A stretch of DNA of 13,511 bases. It comes from Deltaproteobacteria bacterium (lineage in GTDB: Bacteria > Desulfobacterota > Desulfuromonadia > Desulfuromonadales > BM103). The stretch lies in assembly GCA_019313105.1 (NCBI GenBank), contig JAFDBW010000179.1, positions 1-13,511 of the forward strand, written 5' to 3'. The translations under genes and the position numbers were made by a program. Below the pieces are notes generated by a model, which saw nothing but the letters and a program-made list of their open reading frames with translations, made no database searches and was not told the origin of the DNA. Shown piece by piece: positions 6,117 to 13,511 of this stretch (position 1 is its first letter; the number at the start of each line of letters is the position of its first letter).

Positions 6117-6911
6117 ATGAAAAATGAAAAAAATATTCTGGACGCTGTTTATGAGATGATCCAGGAACGCAAAAACAACCCATCGGCGAAGTCTTATGTT
6201 GCCTCACTCTACGCCAAGGGGCTGGACAAGATTCTTGGCAAGATCGGTGAAGAGGCAACCGAGGTGGCCGTAGCCGGCAAAGGCGGCAAGACTGATGAGG
6301 TGGTCAGTGAGGTTGCAGACCTCTGGTTCCACACCCTGGTACTGCTGAGTTATTACGATCTGCCTCCGGAACAAATTTACGCAGAACTTGAGCGCCGTTT
6401 CGGCACGTCTGGCCTGGAGGAAAAGGCCGGGCGGGTCCGCAGATCCGGCGGGGGATATGAACGACTTATGAGTATTCAGGATCGATTGAGTGAGGAAATG
6501 AAGGCCGCGATGAGGGCCAGGGACAGTCTGCGCCTGGGGACCATCCGCATGGCGCGCACAGCTCTGAAAAATGCTGAAATAGAAGCGCGCCATGCGCTGG
6601 ATGATGCCGCGGCGATCAAGGTCCTCTCTACCCTGGTCAAGCAGCGGCGCGAGGCGGCAGAAGCCTACCGGGCGACTCGCCCGGAGCTGGCAGACAAGGA
6701 AGAACAGGAACTGCTCGTCTTGCAGGAATTTCTCCCTGCCCAGTTGAGTGAAGCAGAGCTCGAAGAGATAATTGTCAAGGCGATCGCTGAATCCGGTGCC
6801 AGCTCCATGCGCGATATGGGGGCAGTGATGAAACTGGTTACTCCCCAGACCACAGGTCGTGCCGATGGCAAACTGGTTAGCGAAATAGTCCGTAAACAAC
6901 TGGCGGGGTAA
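6117..6911 (+). CDS. hisE: HisE-YqeY joint reading frame: phosphoribosyl-ATP pyrophosphohydrolase plus GatB/YqeY domain
   Basis: Residues 1-117 are HisE, which hydrolyses phosphoribosyl-ATP to phosphoribosyl-AMP, the second step of histidine synthesis. The MazG-like metal motif is KIGEEATEVAVA (Glu45, Glu46, Glu49) with EVADLWFH (Glu65, Asp68). Residues 118-264 form a complete YqeY domain starting MSIQDRLSEEMKAAM and including FLPAQLSEAELEEII and MGAVMKLV. This family resembles the tRNA-binding tail of GatB and has no settled role; most members are free-standing proteins of about 150 residues. No stop separates the two parts; the linker is AGRVRRSGGGYERL. A five-G run (6450-6454) sits at the junction, and a one-base loss there would end HisE in an ATGA overlap with the YqeY start at 6468. 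So this may be a true fusion or two genes joined by an indel or sequencing error. AAGG at 6105-6108 precedes ATG 6117. No PRA-cyclohydrolase (HisI) domain is present. Confidence 0.85.
   Translation: MKNEKNILDAVYEMIQERKNNPSAKSYVASLYAKGLDKILGKIGEEATEVAVAGKGGKTDEVVSEVADLWFHTLVLLSYYDLPPEQIYAELERRFGTSGLEEKAGRVRRSGGGYERLMSIQDRLSEEMKAAMRARDSLRLGTIRMARTALKNAEIEARHALDDAAAIKVLSTLVKQRREAAEAYRATRPELADKEEQELLVLQEFLPAQLSEAELEEIIVKAIAESGASSMRDMGAVMKLVTPQTTGRADGKLVSEIVRKQLAG
6447..6471 (+). other. hisE/yqeY junction with G5 run and possible internal YqeY start
   Basis: The run GGGGG (6450-6454) followed by A could serve as a ribosome binding site for ATG 6468, 12 bases downstream, which begins the conserved YqeY N-terminus MSIQDRL. 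Removing one G makes HisE end ...GGDMNDL with TGA at 6469-6471, an ATGA overlap like the one between cvpA and mutS2. Adding one G makes HisE end ...GGGI with TGA at 6458-6460. Either single-base change would split the frame into two normal genes. Confidence 0.55.
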
Positions 6912-6936
6912 GCTTCGAGAGGGCCTGAATAAGATC

Positions 6937-7419
6937 ATGAACGGCATCGATATTGCCATCCTTGTCATCCTCTGCGGCTTTTTGCTGAAGGGGTTGTTGC
7001 GTGGCCTGCTCAAGGAAGTCTGTTCCCTGGCAGGCCTTTTTGTCGGTGCTTTTCTGGCCTTCCGTTACCATGGGCCACTGGCGGAAGCCCTGCTCAAGCA
7101 GGTCGACCTGCCCGCCGAGATGGCCGTGGCGATTACCTTTACCGTGCTTTTCTTGGCAACCATGATTTTCTTCATGGTGCTCGGATTCCTTCTGTCCCGG
7201 ATTGTCAAGCTTCTGTTCCTCGGCGGCTTCAATCGGTTGATCGGCGGCTTCTTCGGCCTGTCTCAGGGGGTGCTGCTGCTGGCGGTGTTGCTCTTCGCAC
7301 TCTCTCTGCGACCACTGCCCTGGGGTATGGATAAAGTCATGAAAAAGGCCTACCTGGCGCCGCCGTTTGTTGACCTGGGTGATGCCGTTCTGCAGGGGAG
7401 CCAGCGTGTTTTGAAATGA
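6937..7419 (+). CDS. cvpA: CvpA family integral membrane protein
   Basis: The 160-residue product is strongly hydrophobic, with four likely membrane segments at about residues 4-24, 27-44, 61-90 and 101-124. This matches the CvpA (colicin V production) family in length and topology. It begins MNGIDIAILVIL and carries the family's GLLRGLLKEV turn after the first segment and GFNRLIGGFFGLSQG before the last. CvpA proteins sit in the inner membrane; their biochemical role is not settled, although E. coli CvpA is linked to colicin V export and envelope stress tolerance. The hydrophilic tail after residue 125 is short. A purine stretch (GAGAGGG, 6917-6923) lies 13 bases upstream, a long spacing. 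The stop overlaps the mutS2 start in ATGA (7416-7419), so the two are translationally coupled. Confidence 0.85.
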   Translation: MNGIDIAILVILCGFLLKGLLRGLLKEVCSLAGLFVGAFLAFRYHGPLAEALLKQVDLPAEMAVAITFTVLFLATMIFFMVLGFLLSRIVKLLFLGGFNRLIGGFFGLSQGVLLLAVLLFALSLRPLPWGMDKVMKKAYLAPPFVDLGDAVLQGSQRVLK

Positions 7420-9809
7420 TATCTGAGAATCAGGGGGCTCATCACGGATTACCGGCGGACAGTCTGGTGCAGCTTGAATTCGGCAAGGTCGTCAACCTGG
7501 TCGTCGGCAGGACCCAGACGCCCTACGGTCGGGCTCTGGCTACAGCGCTGTTGCCGCTGAACGACCGTGAGCCTATCCTCGAGGCTTTGCAGGAGGCCGA
7601 AGAAGCCGGGACGGTACTCAGGGAGGACGGACCCCTTTCCCTTGGCTCCGGCGCCGACCTGCTGCCGCATCTAGCTCCTCTGCAGACCGAGGGCCTGCGC
7701 CTGGAAGCCGATGTGCTGCGTGACGTTCAGGCCGCACTTGAAGCTGCTGCCGCGTGCCGGCAACAGCTGCTGGCAAGTGAAGTCTGTCCCCGTCTGCAAA
7801 TTTTTGCCCGGCGATTAACTCCGGTTCCCGAGCTGGCGGCAGAAATCAGGCGTAGTATCGGCCCGCGCGCCGAGATTCTCGACACGGCGTCCTTTGAGTT
7901 GGCAGAGCTGCGCGGCAGCTTGCAAAGCGAGCGGGGGCGGGTCAAGCGTCAGCTGGAAAAACTGCTGCAGGATGAACGCCTCCAAGGGGTCTTCCAGGAA
8001 GCGCTGATCACTGACCGCAACGGACGTTATGTCGTACCGGTGCGGGCCGATCACAGCGGGCATTTGAAAGGCTTTGTCCACGATGTCTCAGCCAGCGGCC
8101 AGACCCTTTACCTCGAGCCGGCGGCAACCCTGGAAAGCAACAACCGCGTGCAGACGCTGATTCATCAGATCGGCCGCGAAGAACAGCGAGTCCTGGCGCG
8201 ATTGACTGTCAGTGTGCGCAAGGTGCGCCGGGAACTGGCGGAAAACCAGGCGATCCTGGCCCGTCTGGACCTGCGTCAGGCAATCGCCAGGCTGACCGTT
8301 GACATGGATGGCGTTGTCCCCGAACTGGCGGAGTTGCCCTGCATGGACTTGCGTGGTGCCCGTCACCCGCTGCTGGTCACAGCAATGCAGACCAACCAGC
8401 AGGCGCCGACAGTGGTGCCGATCGATCTGCGCCTGCCGGTCGATTGCCAGGCCCTGATCATCAGTGGCCCGAATACCGGCGGCAAAACCGTGACGCTGAA
8501 AACGGCCGGTCTGCTGGTACTCATGGTGCGCGCTGGTCTGCCGGTCCCCTGCCAGCCAGGCAGCAGGGTGTTCCCATTTGCTCCGGTGATGACCGATATC
8601 GGCGATGAACAGAGTATTGAAGCGAGCCTGTCGACCTATTCCGGACACCTGATGCGCTGGCGTAATATCCTGGCTCGGGCCGACAGCGAAACCCTGGTCC
8701 TGATGGATGAACTCGGGACCGGCACCGATCCCGGCGAGGGCTCGGCCCTTGCCCTGGCCACGGTTGACTTCCTGCGGGCTCTCGGCGCTCGCGTCATGGC
8801 GACCACGCATCTGCACGTGGTCAAGGGCTATGCCCAGCTCGAGGACCTGGTCGAAAATGCCGCAGTAGAATTCGACACGCAAACGCTGCAGCCAACCTAC
8901 CGGCTGCATTACGGAATCCCCGGGGCCAGCCATGCTTTTACCATTGCACAACGGATCGGTCTGCCGGAAGATCTTCTCGCCGCCGCAGATCGCTATCTTG
9001 GCCAGGACGAGCGTGAAGGCGGTGCGATTATCGAAAGGCTGCAGGCTGTACGGGCGACTCTCGATGAAGAACTACATAGGGCCAGGAGCCTGAGGTCCTC
9101 GGCGGAGGCTGAGAAGCACCGCATCCATGATGATCGCAAAGCTCTCGAGGTCCGGCGTCGGGAGATACTCGAAGATGCGCGGCAGCAGGGGATAAAGATT
9201 CTCACGGCTGCAGAAGAAAAGCTGCAGGAGATTTTCCGCAAGGTGCCAAAGGAGGCTGTCGTGCCGCGGGAGCGTGCTGAATTGACCAGAACTGTGAGGA
9301 CGCTCCGCGAAAGTCTGCCTGAGCCCTTGCCGCAAGGCCCCCAGCGGATCCCGGAAGAGGTCGCGGTCAGGGAGCTCCTTTATCTGCCGGCCCTTGGCGT
9401 GGAAGCTGAAGTGACTCATGTTGATGGTGACCGGATCGAACTGCAGGCCGGTGGCAAAAAGCTGCGCCAGCCGCGGCAGGCCCTTCGACAATTCGAGCCC
9501 CGTCGGTTTGCCGAACAGCGAAAGTCCGTGCCAAAGGTCCGCGACCGGGTTGAGCGCAAGGCTTTTCTGCCGCGCCTGGTCCTGGTCGGCAAGCGGGTCG
9601 AGGATGCCCAGGGTTTGCTCGGCAGATTCCTCGACGAGGCTCTGCTGCACGGTGAACAGGAGCTGGAGATCGTCCATGGCGCAGGTCAGGGGATTCTGCG
9701 CAAAGCGGTCAGGGAATTCCTGGCGGCGCGCGGCGAGGTCAGCGTGTTTCATGCTGCAGGGCCGGAGCAGGGTGGTGACAACGTGACAGTGGTGGAGTTG
9801 CGACACTGA
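7416..9809 (+). CDS. mutS2: Endonuclease MutS2 (MutS-like ATPase with C-terminal Smr domain)
   Basis: MutS2 is a MutS paralog without the mismatch-recognition domain. It is linked to suppression of recombination and, in some bacteria, to rescue of collided ribosomes. The 797-residue product has the expected order: an N-terminal core and clamp region (about 1-330), Walker A GPNTGGKT (351-358), the MutS motif DEQSIEASLSTYSGHL, Walker B LVLMDELGTGTDP (Asp431, Glu432) with the following ATTHL, a charged coiled coil (about 520-620), a KOW-like linker and an Smr domain (about 719-797). In the Smr domain the first strand reads LVLVGKR (721-727), where the family usually has LDLRGxR, and the glycine loop reads HGAGQG (754-759). 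The start is ATG 7416 inside the ATGA overlap with cvpA. Its stop shares one base with the dnaG start (TGATG). Confidence 0.95.
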   Translation: MISENQGAHHGLPADSLVQLEFGKVVNLVVGRTQTPYGRALATALLPLNDREPILEALQEAEEAGTVLREDGPLSLGSGADLLPHLAPLQTEGLRLEADVLRDVQAALEAAAACRQQLLASEVCPRLQIFARRLTPVPELAAEIRRSIGPRAEILDTASFELAELRGSLQSERGRVKRQLEKLLQDERLQGVFQEALITDRNGRYVVPVRADHSGHLKGFVHDVSASGQTLYLEPAATLESNNRVQTLIHQIGREEQRVLARLTVSVRKVRRELAENQAILARLDLRQAIARLTVDMDGVVPELAELPCMDLRGARHPLLVTAMQTNQQAPTVVPIDLRLPVDCQALIISGPNTGGKTVTLKTAGLLVLMVRAGLPVPCQPGSRVFPFAPVMTDIGDEQSIEASLSTYSGHLMRWRNILARADSETLVLMDELGTGTDPGEGSALALATVDFLRALGARVMATTHLHVVKGYAQLEDLVENAAVEFDTQTLQPTYRLHYGIPGASHAFTIAQRIGLPEDLLAAADRYLGQDEREGGAIIERLQAVRATLDEELHRARSLRSSAEAEKHRIHDDRKALEVRRREILEDARQQGIKILTAAEEKLQEIFRKVPKEAVVPRERAELTRTVRTLRESLPEPLPQGPQRIPEEVAVRELLYLPALGVEAEVTHVDGDRIELQAGGKKLRQPRQALRQFEPRRFAEQRKSVPKVRDRVERKAFLPRLVLVGKRVEDAQGLLGRFLDEALLHGEQELEIVHGAGQGILRKAVREFLAARGEVSVFHAAGPEQGGDNVTVVELRH

Positions 9810-11596
9810 TGGGACGCATAGCTGAAGAAAAGATCCAGGAAATCCGTGACCGAGTCGATATTGTCGAGGTGGTCTCGGGCTATCTGCCCCTCAAGCGGTC
9901 GGGAGTCAACCACCAGGGTCTCTGTCCTTTCCACCAGGAAAAGACTCCCTCGTTCAATGTCAACTCGGCGCGCCAGATATTCCATTGTTTTGGCTGTGGT
10001 GTGGGCGGCAACGTCTTTTCGTTCATCATGCGCATGGATGGATTGAGCTTTCCGGATGCGGTCAGGCGGCTCGGCGAAAAAGTTGGTATCGAAGTCGAAG
10101 AGGAAGAGGTCTCACCGGCCGAGGTCCGCCGTCGCGAGGCCCGGGAAAGACTGGCGCGAATCAACGAGGTCGCCGGCAGCTTCTACCATCAACTGTTGCT
10201 CGATGACGCCGCCGGCGCTCCCGGTCGTCGTTACCTGCGCCAGCGTGGATACGAAGGGGAGACGGTGCGCGCTTTCCAGCTTGGTTTTGCGCCGGAAGGA
10301 TGGGAGACTCTGGCGAGCCATCTGGCCGGGAAGAACTTCTCTGCCGAGGATGTTCGCAACACCGGCCTGGTCCGCCCCGGCAAACAGGACCGCGGCGATT
10401 ATGACCTGTTCCGCAACCGGCTGCTCTTTCCGATTCATGATCTGCAGGGACGCATGGTGGCTTTTGGTGGCCGGGTGCTTGACGACAGTCTGCCGAAATA
10501 CATCAATTCCCCGGAGACCGATGTGTATCACAAGGGGCAGGTCCTTTACGGTCTGTACCAGGCGCGCGATGCCATACGGCACAGCGATACGGTGCTCGTC
10601 GTCGAAGGCTATTTTGATGTCCTGGCCCTGCACCAGGCCGGGTTCTCCAATGCTGTCGCGACCTGCGGTACGGCACTGACTCCGGACCATGCCCGCCTGC
10701 TTAAGCGTTACGCCGACAAGATATTGCTGATCTTCGACGAGGATGCCGCCGGCCGCCAGGCGACTTTCCGGGCCATGGATGCCCTGCTGCCATCCGGTCT
10801 TGCCGTCAGCGTGGTTGCCATGCCGGCCGGGGAGGACCCGGATTCCCTGCTCAAGACCCGCGGCGAAGAAGGTTTTCGCCGCTGCCTGGATGCGGCACGC
10901 CCGGTTCTGGAAGTCTTCATCGATGATCAGCTGCGCAGTAACGATGATACTGTCGAGGGGCGTGCGCGAGCGGCCAACCAGGCCCTTGAGCGGATTCGGC
11001 GGCTTCCGGAAGAGTTGGAGCGCAGCCTGTACCTGCAGCGGCTTGCGAAGCTGATCGGCCTGAATGTCGAAGACCTGCAGTCAAAATTGCGTGGCAGTCG
11101 CCCGGCAGCCTCTCCGGTGCGTCGTCCGACGACTCAGTCGGCTCCGTCATATAAACCGGTAACAGCAACGGGACAGGCGCAGAAATACCTGTTACGCTTG
11201 ATGCTGGTTGATGAACAATTGCGAAAAAGCGTTCGCGAGGCAGGAACCGTAGAGCTCTTCCTTGACGACCAGTATCGGGGTCTTGCGGAACATCTTCTCG
11301 CCAGCGAGGATGCCGCAGGCAAGCTGCCGGAAAACCTGATAAACTCAGCACTTGATGAGGCCAGCCAATCGCTTCTGGCCGGCCTGGTCATGCAGGAGGA
11401 CCAGGGCTGGGCGGACAACCCGGAAAAGATTTTCGAGGATTGTCGCCGGGCCGCAGCCAACACCAGGTTGAAGCAGCGTCTGCAGGAGGTCAGCAGCCTC
11501 CTTGAAGAGGCGCGCCAGAGCGGCGACGAGACTGCCGAGGTGCAGCACTTGCGTGAATACACAGAGATCAGCCAGAAACTCAAAAAAAAGCTTTGA
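9809..11596 (+). CDS. dnaG: DNA primase
   Basis: DnaG lays down RNA primers at the replication fork together with the DnaB helicase. The 595-residue product is of normal length. The N-terminal CHC2-type zinc-binding domain shows Cys39, His42, Cys60 and Cys63 (GLCPFHQEKTPSF and FHCFGCGVGG). The RNA polymerase core follows, with YINSPETDVYHKG. The TOPRIM fold has EGYFDV (266-271, Glu266) and DEDAAG (310-315, Asp310 and Asp312), the metal-binding acids. Residues from about 430 to 595 form the less conserved helical DnaB-interaction tail, reached through a Ser/Pro/Thr-rich linker near 430-450. ATG 9809 overlaps the mutS2 stop by one base; GGTGGAG near 9791-9797 can serve as ribosome binding site. 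The last codons overlap a hairpin and the -35 element of an rpoD promoter. Confidence 0.97.
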   Translation: MGRIAEEKIQEIRDRVDIVEVVSGYLPLKRSGVNHQGLCPFHQEKTPSFNVNSARQIFHCFGCGVGGNVFSFIMRMDGLSFPDAVRRLGEKVGIEVEEEEVSPAEVRRREARERLARINEVAGSFYHQLLLDDAAGAPGRRYLRQRGYEGETVRAFQLGFAPEGWETLASHLAGKNFSAEDVRNTGLVRPGKQDRGDYDLFRNRLLFPIHDLQGRMVAFGGRVLDDSLPKYINSPETDVYHKGQVLYGLYQARDAIRHSDTVLVVEGYFDVLALHQAGFSNAVATCGTALTPDHARLLKRYADKILLIFDEDAAGRQATFRAMDALLPSGLAVSVVAMPAGEDPDSLLKTRGEEGFRRCLDAARPVLEVFIDDQLRSNDDTVEGRARAANQALERIRRLPEELERSLYLQRLAKLIGLNVEDLQSKLRGSRPAASPVRRPTTQSAPSYKPVTATGQAQKYLLRLMLVDEQLRKSVREAGTVELFLDDQYRGLAEHLLASEDAAGKLPENLINSALDEASQSLLAGLVMQEDQGWADNPEKIFEDCRRAAANTRLKQRLQEVSSLLEEARQSGDETAEVQHLREYTEISQKLKKKL

Positions 11597-11611
11597 AATA
11601 TAAAGCTTTTT
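11585..11611. terminator. AT-rich perfect hairpin across the dnaG stop (weak terminator or processing site)
   Basis: AAAAAGCTTT (11585-11594) and AAAGCTTTTT (11602-11611) are perfect 10-base complements around the loop GAAATAT. The T-run on the 3' side and A-run on the 5' side look like a bidirectional intrinsic terminator, but the stem has only two G-C pairs, so any termination would be weak. It covers the dnaG stop codon and the -35 and spacer of the rpoD promoter. A third AAAGCTT lies at 11623-11629. Confidence 0.4.
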
Positions 11612-11620
11612 ACATATAAT
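11593..11620 (+). promoter_or_regulatory. Sigma70-type promoter for rpoD
   Basis: TTGAAA (11593-11598) and a perfect TATAAT (11615-11620) are 16 bases apart. The -35 overlaps the dnaG stop codon. Initiation near 11627 would give a leader of about 55 bases before the rpoD ATG. The AT-rich gap stands out against the GC-rich genes. The hexamers are seen directly; activity is inferred. Confidence 0.65.
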
Positions 11621-11669
11621 ACAAAGCTTGTCCAAAAAATGCTATTCTGTGATCAGGATAAGTATCTTT

Positions 11670-11675
11670 GAGGGG
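11670..11675 (+). promoter_or_regulatory. Ribosome binding site of rpoD that decides the start
   Basis: GAGGGG lies 7 bases before ATG 11683. An in-frame TTG at 11668 overlaps this site, so it cannot use it; the ATG is preferred. Confidence 0.65.
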
Positions 11676-11682
11676 CGTATTA

Positions 11683-13446
<1,764 letters not shown>

Positions 13447-13511
13447 GTTATATTGATGTTGTCCATTTGTTGAAAAGAGATGCTGATGTATTGTTTGATC
13501 CTTTAGAGAGA

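Noticed and set aside
6204..7013. Minus-strand open frame (269 codons) opposite hisE-yqeY
   Set aside because: It has no recognisable motif and crosses two genes with strong family matches on the plus strand.
8088..8951. Long minus-strand open frame (287 codons) inside mutS2
   Set aside because: It lies opposite the MutS2 ATPase region, has no recognisable domain and reflects the low stop-codon density of GC-rich coding DNA.
11668..11682. Upstream TTG start for rpoD
   Set aside because: It overlaps the ribosome binding site GAGGGG that is well placed for ATG 11683.
13447..13511. Terminator, tRNA or new gene after rpoD
   Set aside because: No hairpin with a T-run, no tRNA-like folding sequence and no start with a ribosome binding site can be seen in these 65 bases.

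Overview
The window is one co-directional (+ strand) block of housekeeping genes. In order it holds the 3' part of murA, then hisG-hisD-hisB-hisH-hisA-hisF, then a gene joining a hisE domain to a yqeY domain, then cvpA, mutS2, dnaG and rpoD. The coding sequence is GC-rich. The gene order, a his cluster running through yqeY-cvpA-mutS2 into dnaG-rpoD, together with the protein sequences, suggests a Desulfuromonadales/Geobacterales-type bacterium (Desulfobacterota, formerly Deltaproteobacteria). That placement is inferred from memory of such genomes, not from a search.

Layout. Bases 1-927 encode the C-terminal 308 residues of MurA (peptidoglycan precursor synthesis). Bases 1024-5995 carry six histidine genes: the short catalytic HisG, HisD, HisB, HisH, HisA and HisF. 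HisH and HisF form the imidazole-glycerol-phosphate synthase. Bases 6117-6911 are one open frame in which HisE (phosphoribosyl-ATP pyrophosphohydrolase) runs without a stop into a full-length YqeY (GatB/YqeY) domain. Bases 6937-11596 hold cvpA, mutS2 and dnaG, tightly coupled by an ATGA overlap and a TGATG overlap. Bases 11683-13446 encode the primary sigma factor RpoD. The last 65 bases hold no gene or terminator that I can see.

The histidine genes cover most of the pathway from PRPP to imidazole-acetol phosphate and the final HisD oxidation. hisC, hisI, hisZ and a histidinol-phosphatase gene are not in the window. The short HisG implies that a HisZ partner exists elsewhere. dnaG-rpoD is the core of the classical macromolecular synthesis operon, but rpsU, its usual first gene in enterobacteria, is not in the window; yqeY, cvpA and mutS2 lie upstream of dnaG instead.

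No gap exceeds 150 bases, but several have structure. A heptamer tandem repeat lies before hisG. A CTGAAT/ATTCAG inverted element lies between hisB and hisH. A long imperfect inverted repeat enclosing a sigma70-like promoter lies between hisH and hisA. A strong promoter overlapped by a perfect 10-bp hairpin lies at the dnaG/rpoD junction. I found no clearly novel defence or mobile system. The best leads are the HisE-YqeY joint reading frame and these intergenic elements.
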